Below are positions 46,034 through 55,014 of a stretch of DNA of 64,000 nucleotides, piece by piece. How positions within the stretch are numbered: the stretch's first letter is position 1; every line of letters begins with the position of its first letter. Source of the DNA: Thermohalobaculum sp039805905. Its GTDB lineage: Bacteria; Pseudomonadota; Alphaproteobacteria; Rhodobacterales; Rhodobacteraceae. Below the pieces are notes generated by a model that saw only the letters and a program-made list of their open reading frames with translations, had not been told where the DNA came from and searched no databases. The position numbers were made by a program, and so were the translations under genes. The stretch lies in contig JBDIVM010000006.1 in NCBI GenBank assembly GCA_039805905.1, positions 124,001 to 188,000 of the forward strand, given 5' to 3'.

Positions 46034-46558
46034 ATGCGTCGCGCTGAGATCATCACGGCCGGGGTGCTGGCCCTCTTTTCGCTCTACGTCATGTGGAAGG
46101 CCGGCCAGCCGGCATGGGAGGGTGTCGCCAGATGGAGCAACATCACCTATGTCAGCGGTGAAGGCCCGGGATCCGGCTTCTGGCCGTTCTGGCTGGCTGC
46201 CGTCATGCTGGGCTGCACGGTCTGGATCGCCGTGAACTGGTGGCGGCGGGCCTCCCCGCTGTCGCGCTCCGGCGAGCGGTTCCTCGACGATCACGGCATA
46301 GGCATGCTGATCAAGGTCGGGGGCGGGGTCCTGGCGCTGATCGGGCTCAACCACATCGTCGGGATGTACGGCGCGATGGCGCTGTTCCTGTTCTACTACC
46401 TCTATTTCCTCGGCCGGCACCGGATCGGCCTGTCGCTCGCGATCGCGCTCGGGGCGCCGGTCGCCACGTTCTTCTTCTTCGATGTCGCGATGCGGATCGT
46501 GCTGCCGAAGGGCTATCTCGAGCCGCTCTTCATCCCGCTCTACGACATCTTCCTCTGA
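46034..46558 (+). CDS. tctB: Tripartite tricarboxylate transporter small membrane subunit (TctB family)
   Basis: A 174-residue protein with about four membrane helices (near 6-24, 48-66, 95-115 and 118-155). The first loop carries the GEGPGSGFWPFWLA pattern typical of TctB. The start at 46034 is chosen because an upstream in-frame ATG would overlap tctC. TctB partners TctA in a proton- or sodium-coupled carrier fed by TctC. Confidence 0.88.
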   Translation: MRRAEIITAGVLALFSLYVMWKAGQPAWEGVARWSNITYVSGEGPGSGFWPFWLAAVMLGCTVWIAVNWWRRASPLSRSGERFLDDHGIGMLIKVGGGVLALIGLNHIVGMYGAMALFLFYYLYFLGRHRIGLSLAIALGAPVATFFFFDVAMRIVLPKGYLEPLFIPLYDIFL

Positions 46559-46621
46559 TCCAGGGCTTCGTTCCGGGGCCGGCATGCGCAATCCGCCCGC
46601 CGATCCCGCCGGGAGACAAAG

Positions 46622-48139
46622 ATGGACATCCTCTCGCATCTGATCGATGGCATCCTGACCGCGTTCCAGCCGCTGAACCTGATGATAGTGATCATCGGGG
46701 TCACCATCGGCCTGATCATCGGCGCGATGCCGGGGCTCGGGTCGGTCAACGGGGTCGCGATCCTGCTGCCGGCCACCTTCCTGGTGCCGCCGACGACGGC
46801 GATGATCTTCCTCGCCGCGATCTATTACGGGGCGATGTATGGCGGCGCGATCTCGTCGATCACGCTCGGGATACCGGGAGCATCGACGGCGGTTGCCACG
46901 GTATTCGACGGTCGGCCGCTGGCGCTCCAGGGCAAGGCGGACAAGGCGCTGGTCGCGGCGGCGGTCGCCTCCTGCGTCGGCGGCACGGTGGCCAACATCC
47001 TGTTTACGGCCTTCGCTCCGCCACTGGCGCATGTTGCGCTGAGCTTCGGCCCGCCCGAGATCTTCGCGCTGATGCTGCTCGCCTTCGCCACCTTCATCGG
47101 CCTCGGCGGCGACGACATCCCGAAGACCATCCTCTCGATCTGCCTCGGCCTCGTCCTCGCTACGGTGGGCTTCGACGAGATCTCCGGGGCGCCCCGTCTG
47201 GTCTTCTTCGAGATCACCGGCTTCATGCACGGCATCAACTTCCTGGTTCTGGCGATCGGGGTCTATGGCATCGGCGAGATGCTGTGGACGATCAACGCGT
47301 CCCGCAACGACGTCTCGATGACCTCCGTCGAGATCGGCGCGCGCCGGATCGTGCTCGCGGCGAAGGAATCCTTCACCGCCTGGCGCGGCATGGCGATCGG
47401 CTCCTCGCTCGGGTTCTTCGTCGGCGTGCTGCCGGCGGCCGGTGCCACGCCCGGCGCGCTGATGGCCTACGGCCTGACCAAGATGACGGCGAAGAACCCG
47501 CAGAACTTCGGCAAGGGGGCGCTCAACGGCGTGACCGCACCGGAATCCGCGAACAACTCGGCGGCCGCCGGCTCGATGCTGCCGATGATCACGCTCGGCA
47601 TCCCCGGCTCGCCCACCACTGCAATCCTGCTCGGCGGCATGGTGATCTGGGGCCTGCAGCCGGGACCGCGGCTCTTCGCTGAGCAGCCCGAGTTCGTCTG
47701 GCCCCTGATCGGCTCGCTCTACGTCTCGAACCTGATGGCGATGGTGATGAACCTGGCGTTCATTCCGATGTTCCTGTGGATGCTGCGGATGCCGTTCACG
47801 ATCCTCGCGCCGATGATCTTCGTGCTCTCGGTGGTTGGCGGCTATGCCGCGACGCAGGACATGCACGACGTCTGGCTGATGCTGATTTTCGGGATCGGCG
47901 CCTTCTTCCTCAGGATGCTCGACTACCCCTTGGCGCCCGCGGTGCTCGCGATCGTGCTGGGCCCGCAGACCGAGGAGTCGCTGCGCCAGTCGCTGCTGAT
48001 GAGTTCGGGCGATCCCTTGATCTTCGTCAGCCGGCCGATCGCCGGTCCGATCACCGTGATCGCGCTCATCCTGATCTTCCTGCCCCTCGTCGGCGTCATC
48101 CGGCGACGGCTCGGAGCAGGGACGAGGACGGCGACCTGA
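46622..48139 (+). CDS. tctA: Tripartite tricarboxylate transporter large membrane subunit (TctA family)
   Basis: A 505-residue carrier with about 11-12 membrane helices. Family motifs: GAMPGLGSVNGVAILLP in the first re-entrant region, YYGAMYGGAISSI, and ESANNSAAAGSMLPMITLGIPGS in the second. These two repeats form the substrate path. It completes the tctC-tctB-tctA unit at the end of the oxalate cluster and is convergent with the quinone oxidoreductase gene. Confidence 0.94.
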   Translation: MDILSHLIDGILTAFQPLNLMIVIIGVTIGLIIGAMPGLGSVNGVAILLPATFLVPPTTAMIFLAAIYYGAMYGGAISSITLGIPGASTAVATVFDGRPLALQGKADKALVAAAVASCVGGTVANILFTAFAPPLAHVALSFGPPEIFALMLLAFATFIGLGGDDIPKTILSICLGLVLATVGFDEISGAPRLVFFEITGFMHGINFLVLAIGVYGIGEMLWTINASRNDVSMTSVEIGARRIVLAAKESFTAWRGMAIGSSLGFFVGVLPAAGATPGALMAYGLTKMTAKNPQNFGKGALNGVTAPESANNSAAAGSMLPMITLGIPGSPTTAILLGGMVIWGLQPGPRLFAEQPEFVWPLIGSLYVSNLMAMVMNLAFIPMFLWMLRMPFTILAPMIFVLSVVGGYAATQDMHDVWLMLIFGIGAFFLRMLDYPLAPAVLAIVLGPQTEESLRQSLLMSSGDPLIFVSRPIAGPITVIALILIFLPLVGVIRRRLGAGTRTAT

Positions 48140-48140
48140 G

Positions 48141-48191
48141 CCGGCACCGCCGGAACCCGACGGGGACTGCACGGCGCTGCCGCGCAGCCCC
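48141..48191 (+). terminator. Hairpins after tctA
   Basis: CCGGC-ACC-GCCGG (48141-48153) follows the tctA stop directly. A second stem, GGGG(A)CTGC with GCAGCCCC (48162-48191, one bulged A), comes next. Neither has a clear U-run, but they lie between convergent genes, where termination is expected. Confidence 0.4.
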
Positions 48192-48215
48192 GGACGGTCC
48201 GAGGTGCAGCAGCGC

Positions 48216-49193
48216 TCAGACAGCCAGCAGGATCTTCCCCCTCAGCCCGCCGGCCTCCATCAGGCGGTGCGCCTCGGCCGCCTCGGCCAGCGGCAGCACC
48301 GTCTGGGTCACCGCCCGCAGCCTGCCCGCCGCGAACATCGGCCAGGCCCGCGCCTCGAGATCGGCCGCCACTGCCGTCTTGAACGCGTCCGGCCGCGGCC
48401 TGAGCGTCGAGCCGGTGAGCGTGATGCGCTTCAGCATCACCGGCATCAGATCGATCGCCACCTTCGATCCTGCCCGGAAGGCAAGCTGCACGATCCGGCA
48501 GTCCGTCGCCGCGGCCTTGAAGTTGCGCGCCACATAGTCGCCGCCCATGATGTCGAGAATCATGGAGGCCCCGCCCGAGGCCCGCACCGCCTCGGCGAAA
48601 TCCTCCTCGCGATAGTTGATCGCCTGCTCCGCACCCAGCGATTCGCAGAATGCGCAGGACTCCGCCGAGCCCGCGGTCGCGAACACCCGCAGCCCCAGCG
48701 CCGCGCCGAGCTGGATCGCCGTCGAGCCGATTCCTCCACTGCCGCCATGCACGAGGAAGATGCTGCCGGGGGGCGGCGTGTGGCCGAAGAAGAAATTGCT
48801 CCAGACGGTGAAGTAGGTCTCGCAGAGCCCGCCCGCATCGACGAGACCCACGCCCGCCGGCACGGGCAGCACATGCCCCGCCTCGACCGCGACGTACTCG
48901 GCATAGCCGCCGCCCTTGGTCAGCGCGCAGACCTTGTCGCCCGCATTCCAGCGGCGGACCTCCTCCCCGACCGCAGCGATTTCACCCGAGATCTCGAGCC
49001 CCGGAAGGTCCGAGGCGCCGGGCGGCGGTGCGTAGAGCCCCTTGCGCTGCATCACGTCCGGCCCGTTCACGCCTGCCGCTGCAACGCGGATCAGCACCTG
49101 GCCGGCACCGGGCTCCGGCACCGGCCGTTTCGCCGGGCTCAGCACATCCGGCCCGCCTGGCGCGCGGATCTCGATCACCGTCATCTGGGCCAT
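48216..49193 (-). CDS. NAD(P)H:quinone oxidoreductase, zinc-free MDR family
   Basis: A 325-residue medium-chain reductase of the quinone oxidoreductase type. Family features: GVNGPDVMQRKGLY, the GLEISG stretch, the nucleotide-binding VHGGSGGIGSTAIQ, and no zinc-binding cysteine set. It is similar to PIG3-type enzymes (TP53I3), which reduce ortho-quinones with NADPH. It stands alone, divergent from carbonic anhydrase. Confidence 0.88.
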   Translation of the reverse strand: MAQMTVIEIRAPGGPDVLSPAKRPVPEPGAGQVLIRVAAAGVNGPDVMQRKGLYAPPPGASDLPGLEISGEIAAVGEEVRRWNAGDKVCALTKGGGYAEYVAVEAGHVLPVPAGVGLVDAGGLCETYFTVWSNFFFGHTPPPGSIFLVHGGSGGIGSTAIQLGAALGLRVFATAGSAESCAFCESLGAEQAINYREEDFAEAVRASGGASMILDIMGGDYVARNFKAAATDCRIVQLAFRAGSKVAIDLMPVMLKRITLTGSTLRPRPDAFKTAVAADLEARAWPMFAAGRLRAVTQTVLPLAEAAEAHRLMEAGGLRGKILLAV

Positions 49194-49325
49194 GGCGCTC
49201 CCCCCTTCGTTGAAATCTGCCGGGGTTCCGGTGTAATCGCCGCCGGGGCGGGCTGCAATCGCGGCCCGGCCCGCGATGCGGAAACGCCCTGCCGGCAAAC
49301 GGTCCGGCGCCCACCGACGAGGCCG

Positions 49326-50003
49326 ATGATGAGCGACCGGACCGCCGCCGACCTTCCCCAGACTGCTCCGCTGCCGGGATACCTGGTCGATCGCTATCGC
49401 GCCTGGCACGGCCGCAGTTTCGTCGAGAACCGCGCCTGGTATGCCCGCCTCGCCGCCGTGGGCCAGCGGCCCCGCGCCATGGTGATCTCCTGCTGCGACA
49501 GCCGTATCGACATCGTCCAGATGTTCGCGGCCGAGCCCGGCGACCTCTTCGTGCTGCGCAGCGTCGCCAATCTGGTGCCGCCCTTCAGCCCCGACCCGAA
49601 GCATCACGGCACCTCGGCAGCGGTCGAATACGCGGTCAACGTGCTGAAGGTCGCCCATATCGTGGTCGTCGGCCACTCGCACTGCGGCGGCGTCCAGGCC
49701 TGCCACGACATGTGCGCCGGTCTCGCCCCCGAACTCGAGGAGAGGTCCAGCTTCATCGGCCGCTGGATGGACATCCTGCGCCCCGGCTACGCGCATGTCG
49801 CGGCCATGGTGCCCGAGAGCAGCGCCCGCCGGTCGGCGCTCGAGCACGAGGCCGTGCTGACCTCGCTCCGCAACCTCGGCACCTTCCCCTTCGTCGTCGA
49901 GGCGGTGGCCGAGGGCCTGCTGACGCTCCACGGCGCTTTCGTCGAGATCGGCACCGGGGCGCTGCTGGCCTATCGCGACGGCCAGGGCTTCACGCCGGTC
50001 TGA
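49326..50003 (+). CDS. Beta-class carbonic anhydrase
   Basis: A 225-residue zinc enzyme that interconverts CO2 and bicarbonate. The zinc ligands are C57 in CCDSR and H117 and C120 in GHSHCGG; the D58-R60 dyad is intact. Length matches bacterial beta enzymes. The start is one of two adjacent ATGs (49326 or 49329). It is near, but not within, the oxalate cluster, and uses its own promoter in the divergent gap. Confidence 0.92.
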   Translation: MMSDRTAADLPQTAPLPGYLVDRYRAWHGRSFVENRAWYARLAAVGQRPRAMVISCCDSRIDIVQMFAAEPGDLFVLRSVANLVPPFSPDPKHHGTSAAVEYAVNVLKVAHIVVVGHSHCGGVQACHDMCAGLAPELEERSSFIGRWMDILRPGYAHVAAMVPESSARRSALEHEAVLTSLRNLGTFPFVVEAVAEGLLTLHGAFVEIGTGALLAYRDGQGFTPV

Positions 50004-50113
50004 CCGCCCCCGGCGGCAGTGTCAAAGTGACTTTCTCGTGAATTGGCTTGAGCGATTCCGTGCGCTAGCGTCGCTCAACCAGTGTCGAACCGCCTGCCCG
50101 AAGGAGATTGGGA

Positions 50114-50599
50114 ATGCAGAGATTCGCCAGGCTAACCCATGCCGCCGCACTCGCTGCGGCTCTCGCCGTTCCCGCGATTGCTTCCGCCCAAGACAAGCCG
50201 GACGCCGGAGAGAAGGCGATCATGGCACGCCAGGGTTACATGCAGGTGGTGGTCTGGGAGGCCGGGCCGCTGTTCGGCATGGCGAAGGGCGAAGTAGCCT
50301 ACGACGCCGCGCAGGCCGCGGCGAATGCCGCGAACCTGAACGCGATCGCGCAGTACGATGTGGGCCGGCTCTTCATCGAGGGCACCTCGAAGGCCGACCG
50401 CCCGGGCAAGACCCGTGCGCTGGCCGACATCTGGGCCGACCTCCCGAAGTTTGCGCAGGCTTTGAACGACTGGCGCGCCGCCGTCGCCACGGTAGCCGCC
50501 GAAGCCGGCAAGGGCCAGGCCGAACTTGCCGCCGCGGTGGGCGAGATGGGCAAGACCTGCGGCGGTTGCCACAAGCCGTTCCGCGCCGAGGATTTCTGA
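50114..50599 (+). CDS. Cytochrome c' (class II cytochrome c)
   Basis: A 161-residue periplasmic four-helix-bundle cytochrome. The signal peptide ends near ASA-QDK (about residue 26). The haem site CGGCH lies at the C-terminal end, residues 149-153, as in class II cytochromes. Cytochromes c' bind NO and protect against it. AAGGAG precedes the ATG at 50114. It is followed by a dihaem cytochrome c gene 57 bases downstream on the same strand. Confidence 0.9.
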   Translation: MQRFARLTHAAALAAALAVPAIASAQDKPDAGEKAIMARQGYMQVVVWEAGPLFGMAKGEVAYDAAQAAANAANLNAIAQYDVGRLFIEGTSKADRPGKTRALADIWADLPKFAQALNDWRAAVATVAAEAGKGQAELAAAVGEMGKTCGGCHKPFRAEDF

Positions 50600-50656
50600 C
50601 CCGGCCGCACCGCGGACCAGCGCGTGGCGCTGCCCGTCCGCGCCACGGGAGTTGCG

Positions 50657-51577
50657 ATGATGCGCAAGGTCCTGATCGGCTGCGGCCTGGCCGTCGCGGC
50701 AGGGGGAGTCGCGTTCTGGCTCCTGACGCAGCCCGCGCGCCTGACGGCGGCCGACCTGCCCGCCCATTCCGCCGATCCGATGCGGGGCGAGTACATGTTC
50801 TGGGCCGCAGGCTGCGCCTCGTGCCACGCGGCGCCGGGGGCGAAGGGCGACGACAAGCTCAGGCTCGCCGGCGGCGTGGCCCTGAAATCACCTTTCGGCA
50901 CGTTCTATGGTCCCAACATCTCGCCCGATCCGGAGCACGGCATCGGCGGCTGGAGCGATCTCGACTTCGTCAATGCGGTGATGCGGGGCGTGGCGCCGGA
51001 CGGCAGCCATTACTACCCCGCCTTCCCCTATGCGTCCTACCGGCGCATGGCGGTAGAGGACGTGCTGGACCTCAAGGCGTTTCTCGACACCCTGCCCGCC
51101 GTCGCCACCGACGCGCCCGGCCATGCCCTGCCGCTGCCATTCCGCCTGCGCCACGGCCTCGGGCTCTGGAAGCGCCTCTACTTTGACACCGCGCCGTTCG
51201 TTCCGGACCCGAAGGCCGGCGCGCAGGTGAACCGCGGCGCCTACCTGGTGACCGGTCCCGGTCATTGCGGCGAGTGCCACACCCCGCGCAATGCGCTCGG
51301 CGGACCGCTGGCGGAGTTCGCCTATACCGGTGCCCCCGATCCCGAGGGCGGCGATCCGATCCCGAACATCACGCCTTCCGATGACGGCATCGGCGGCTGG
51401 TCCGAGGCCGATATCGCCGCCGCGCTGAAGACCGGCATCCTGCCCGAGTTCGAGAATTTCGGCGGCTCGATGATCGCGGTGCAGGAGAACCTCGCGCATC
51501 TCACCGACGCGGACCGCGCCGCGATCGCGGCCTATCTCAAGAGCCTGCCGCCCCGCCCGAGCCCCTGGAAGAAATAG
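50657..51577 (+). CDS. Membrane-anchored dihaem cytochrome c
   Basis: A 306-residue protein. An N-terminal hydrophobic segment (about 4-24, VLIGCGLAVAAGGVAFWLL) may be an uncleaved anchor. Two class I domains follow with CASCH and CGECH haem sites and the repeated pattern PNISPD/PNITPS...GIGGWS. The arrangement resembles the cytochrome subunits of membrane-bound dehydrogenases and partners of cytochrome c'. Either ATG of the pair at 50657/50660 may be used. Confidence 0.87.
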   Translation: MMRKVLIGCGLAVAAGGVAFWLLTQPARLTAADLPAHSADPMRGEYMFWAAGCASCHAAPGAKGDDKLRLAGGVALKSPFGTFYGPNISPDPEHGIGGWSDLDFVNAVMRGVAPDGSHYYPAFPYASYRRMAVEDVLDLKAFLDTLPAVATDAPGHALPLPFRLRHGLGLWKRLYFDTAPFVPDPKAGAQVNRGAYLVTGPGHCGECHTPRNALGGPLAEFAYTGAPDPEGGDPIPNITPSDDGIGGWSEADIAAALKTGILPEFENFGGSMIAVQENLAHLTDADRAAIAAYLKSLPPRPSPWKK

Positions 51578-51611
51578 CACCGCCGCCGCAACGGCCCCGG
51601 CCCCCGGTGCC

Positions 51612-52634
51612 TCAGCCCTTCCCCAGGCAGCGCCGGCCGAGGAGTTCGGCGATCTGCACCGCGTTCAGCGCCGCGCCCTTGCGCAGGTTGTCCGACACCA
51701 CCCAGATCGAGAGCCCGTTCTCGATCGTCGGATCCTCGCGGATGCGGCTGACATAGGTCGCATACTCGCCGACGCAGTCGAGCGGGGTCACGTAGCCGCC
51801 CGGCTCGCGCTTGTCGACGACCACGACGCCCGGCGCCTCGCGCAGGATCTCGCGCGCCTCGTCGGCCGAGAGCGGCTCCTCGAACTCGATGTTCACCGCC
51901 TCGGAATGGCCGACGAAGACCGGCACCCGCACGCAGGTCGCATGCACCCTGATCTTCGGGTCGACGATCTTCTTCGTCTCGACCACCATCTTCCATTCCT
52001 CCTTGGTGGCGCCGTCATCGAGGAAGACGTCGATATGGGGAATGACGTTGAAGGCAATCTGCTTGGTGAACTTCTTCGGCGCCACCTCCTGGCCCGGCAC
52101 ATAGAGCCCCTTGGTCTGGGTCCAGAGCTCGTCCATGGCCGCCTTGCCGGCGCCCGAGACCGACTGGTAGGTGGCGACCACCACGCGCCTGATCCGCGCC
52201 CGGTCGTGCAAGGGCTTCAGCGCCACCACCATCTGCGCCGTCGAGCAGTTGGGGTTGGCGATGATGTTGCGGTTCCGGTAGGCCTCGACCGCGTCCGGGT
52301 TCACCTCCGGCACGATCAGGGGAATGTCAGGCTCGTAGCGGTAGAGCGACGAGTTGTCGATCACCACCGCGCCGGCCCTCGCCGCCTTTGGCCCGTATTC
52401 CTTCGTGGGCCCCGAACCGATGGCAAAGAGCGCGATGTCGGTGCCCCTGAAGTCGTAGGTATCCAGGTCCCGGGTTTTCAGGGTCTTCTCGCCATAGCTG
52501 ACCTCGGTGCCCAGCGACTTGCGCGAGGCAAGCGCGATCACCTCGTCCGCGGGAAACTCCCGCTCCGAGAGGATGTTCAGCATCTCGCGGCCCACATTCC
52601 CCGTGGCACCCGCGACGGCGACCTTGTAACCCAT
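51612..52634 (-). CDS. asd: Aspartate-semialdehyde dehydrogenase
   Basis: A 340-residue enzyme of the threonine/lysine/methionine branch that reduces aspartyl phosphate with NADPH. It shows AVAGATGNVGREML at the start, the active-site cysteine C130 in IANPNCST, and the general-base histidine near VRVPVFVGHSEA. Its length is the family norm. It is monocistronic here. Confidence 0.95.
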   Translation of the reverse strand: MGYKVAVAGATGNVGREMLNILSEREFPADEVIALASRKSLGTEVSYGEKTLKTRDLDTYDFRGTDIALFAIGSGPTKEYGPKAARAGAVVIDNSSLYRYEPDIPLIVPEVNPDAVEAYRNRNIIANPNCSTAQMVVALKPLHDRARIRRVVVATYQSVSGAGKAAMDELWTQTKGLYVPGQEVAPKKFTKQIAFNVIPHIDVFLDDGATKEEWKMVVETKKIVDPKIRVHATCVRVPVFVGHSEAVNIEFEEPLSADEAREILREAPGVVVVDKREPGGYVTPLDCVGEYATYVSRIREDPTIENGLSIWVVSDNLRKGAALNAVQIAELLGRRCLGKG

Positions 52635-52737
52635 CTCCCTGGTCCCTGGCTGGAGTATTCGGACCGGCGGGGTTTACATGGTTTCGACAGGCAGGGGAAT
52701 AGCGCTGTCGGCGCCGATTGCCGGGACCAGCCGCCGC

Positions 52738-54237
52738 TCACCCCAGCGCCCGCCGGTAGCTCACCGCCTCCGCCACATGGACCTTGCGCACGGCGTCCGA
52801 GCCGTCGAGGTCGGCGAGCGTGCGCGCCAGCCGCAGCACCCGGTGGTAGCCCCGCGCGGTGAGCTTCAGCTTCTCGGCGGCCGCCCGCAGCACCTGCTGC
52901 CCGGGCGCGTCCGGGGCCGCGACCCGGTCGAGGATCTCGCCTTCCAGTTCGCCGTTCGTGAGTCTGGATCCGTTCATCCGCCCGGCCTGCGCCCCGCGCG
53001 CCTCCGCCACGCGCTGGGCGATCCTGGCCGAGGACTCACCATGAGGCGGCAGGGCGAGGGTATCGGGCGTCACCGGCGGCACCTCGATCCTGATGTCGAA
53101 GCGGTCGACGAGCGGACCGGAGAGCCGGGCGACGTAGTCCGCGCCGCAGCGCGGCGCCCGCGAGCAGGCGCGCGAGGGATCGGTGAGGTAGCCGCAGCGG
53201 CACGGGTTCATCGCCGCCACCAGCAGGAAGCGCGCCGGGTAGCGCACATGGGCGTTGGCCCGGCTGACCACCACCTCGCCGGTCTCGATCGGCTGGCGCA
53301 GCGCCTCCAGCACGGGGCGCGCGAACTCCGGCAGCTCGTCGAGGAACAGCACGCCCCGGTGGGCGAGCGAGATCTCGCCCGGCTTCGCCTGGATGCCGCC
53401 GCCGATCATCGCCGGCATCGAGGCGGAATGGTGCGGCGCCCGGTAGGGCCGCTCCTTGAAGATGGTGCCGTCGCCAGGCTGCGCGGCCAGCGAGTAGATC
53501 GTCGAGACCTCGAGCGCCTCCTCGGGGCTCAAGGGCGGCATGATGCCGGTCAGCCGCGCGGCCAGCATCGACTTGCCGGACCCCGGCTCGCCCACCATCA
53601 GGATGTGGTGGTTGCCGGCCGCCGCCACCTCGAGCGCGCGCCGCGCCGCCTCCTGCCCCTTCACGTCGATCAGGTCGGCAGCCGAGCGGCGCGCCGCGAC
53701 CGGCCCCGGCTCGGGCGGGCTCAGCGCCTTCCTGCCCTTGAAGTGGTTGACGAGGTCAATGAGCGAGGCGGGAGCCAGAACCTCGGCGGCGCCGACCCAG
53801 GCCGCCTCGGCGCCCGAGCCTTCGGGGCAGATCAGGCCGCGCTCCTGCGCCGCCGCCGCGAGCGCCGCGGGCAACGCCCCCTGCACGGCCCGGATCCGCC
53901 CGTCGAGGCTCAGCTCGCCCAGCGCCACATGGCCCTCGAGCTCCTCGGGCGGGATCAGGCCCAGCGCCCCCATCAGCGCCAGCGCGATCGGGAGATCGTA
54001 GTGAGACCCGGCCTTCGGCAGGTCGGCCGGCGAGAGGTTCACGGTGATCCGCTGCGGCGGCAGGGCAAGCCCGATCGCCGCCAGCGAGGCGCGTACCCGC
54101 TCGCGCGACTCCGACACCGCCTTGTCGGGCAGGCCGACCAGGTTGAACGCGTGCATGCCCGGCGTCAGCGCGCACTGCACCTCGACCGGCCTCGCCTCGA
54201 CGCCGAGGAATGCCACCGTGTGCGCCCGGGTGACCAT
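52738..54237 (-). CDS. comM: YifB/ComM-family Mg-chelatase-like AAA ATPase
   Basis: A 499-residue AAA+ protein. The N-terminal Lon-protease-like domain shows LGVEARPVEVQ and PAGDLPK-like ADLPKAGSHYDLP. Walker A is GEPGSGKSML, and the Mg-chelatase ATPase block and C-terminal lid domain follow. ComM is a hexameric helicase that promotes branch migration during natural transformation in characterised species. The ATG at 54237 matches family starts; an in-frame ATG at 54273 would add 12 residues. Confidence 0.92.
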   Translation of the reverse strand: MVTRAHTVAFLGVEARPVEVQCALTPGMHAFNLVGLPDKAVSESRERVRASLAAIGLALPPQRITVNLSPADLPKAGSHYDLPIALALMGALGLIPPEELEGHVALGELSLDGRIRAVQGALPAALAAAAQERGLICPEGSGAEAAWVGAAEVLAPASLIDLVNHFKGRKALSPPEPGPVAARRSAADLIDVKGQEAARRALEVAAAGNHHILMVGEPGSGKSMLAARLTGIMPPLSPEEALEVSTIYSLAAQPGDGTIFKERPYRAPHHSASMPAMIGGGIQAKPGEISLAHRGVLFLDELPEFARPVLEALRQPIETGEVVVSRANAHVRYPARFLLVAAMNPCRCGYLTDPSRACSRAPRCGADYVARLSGPLVDRFDIRIEVPPVTPDTLALPPHGESSARIAQRVAEARGAQAGRMNGSRLTNGELEGEILDRVAAPDAPGQQVLRAAAEKLKLTARGYHRVLRLARTLADLDGSDAVRKVHVAEAVSYRRALG

Positions 54238-54340
54238 TGCCGCCTCGCGCCGGTCTGAGGATAACTGCTCCATCGGTGGGTGGCATCGGTTAACGCAGGG
54301 TTAACCGGGCACCGCTATCGGAGATCAGGTGGAGGCACAC

Positions 54341-54697
54341 ATGCGCATCGTCATTCTCGCGGCAGCCCTGTGCCTGGCGCTGCCGGCGCTCGCCGGCCCC
54401 GCCGACGTGCTCGAGGTCAGGGCAAGGCAGTCCGGCGGCGCCTGGAGCTTCGACGTGACCGTGCGCCATGCGGATGCGGGGTGGGATCACTACGCCGACG
54501 CCTGGCGCGTGGTCGGCCCGGACGGCACGGTCTACGGCACGCGAGAGCTCCTCCATCCGCATGTGGACGAGCAGCCCTTCACCCGCTCGCTCGACGGCGT
54601 CGCAATCCCGGCAGAGGTCACCGACGTCACCGTCGAGGCCCATGACAGCCGGCATGGATGGGGCGGCTCGGCCGTCACCGTCACCTTGCCGCGGTAG
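54341..54697 (+). CDS. Small secreted hypothetical protein
   Basis: A 118-residue protein with a signal peptide of about 18-20 residues (MRIVILAAALCLALPALAG). The mature part appears all-beta, with HADAGWDHYADAW, ELLHPHVDEQPFTR and a VTVEAHDSRHGWGG ending. Several His and Asp residues may bind metal, but I recognise no named family. It is divergent from comM and convergent with the next gene. Confidence 0.68.
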   Translation: MRIVILAAALCLALPALAGPADVLEVRARQSGGAWSFDVTVRHADAGWDHYADAWRVVGPDGTVYGTRELLHPHVDEQPFTRSLDGVAIPAEVTDVTVEAHDSRHGWGGSAVTVTLPR

Positions 54698-54701
54698 GCG
54701 T

Positions 54702-54956
54702 TCAGGGGCGCTTCACCATGGCCCGGGCGATGCCGAAGCCCGCGATGGCGAGCCACAACACCTCGATCAGGATCGCGCCCGGATTGGGCCGGAAGTAAAG
54801 CGACACCAACAGCAGGATCGAGCCTGCGGCATTGACGACGTGGAAGGCGAAGCCCTCGGGGTTCACGCGCCCGAGGCTGATAGCAAGATAGGCCGCGCAG
54901 ATCATGAGCGAGCCGACCACGCCGACGAAGTCCAGGGCGTTGAATTCGCTCCACAT
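54702..54956 (-). CDS. CBU_0592-family small membrane protein
   Basis: An 84-residue protein with three hydrophobic helices. The layout FVGVVGSLMICAAYLAISLGR...NAAGSILLLVSLYF...IEVLWLAIAGFGI fits the CBU_0592-like domain. Its function is unknown. The start at 54956 (MWSEFNAL) is preferred because the frame upstream overlaps low-complexity sequence. Confidence 0.78.
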   Translation of the reverse strand: MWSEFNALDFVGVVGSLMICAAYLAISLGRVNPEGFAFHVVNAAGSILLLVSLYFRPNPGAILIEVLWLAIAGFGIARAMVKRP

Positions 54957-55014
54957 CCGTGCCTCCGGTTCCGGGGCGCGCCGGCCCGCGGCGCCTCCGA
55001 CAACCGATAGCACG

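Noticed and set aside
45947..48172. Minus-strand open frame of 741 codons across tctB-tctA
   Set aside because: It is charged, repetitive and antisense to well-supported transporter genes.
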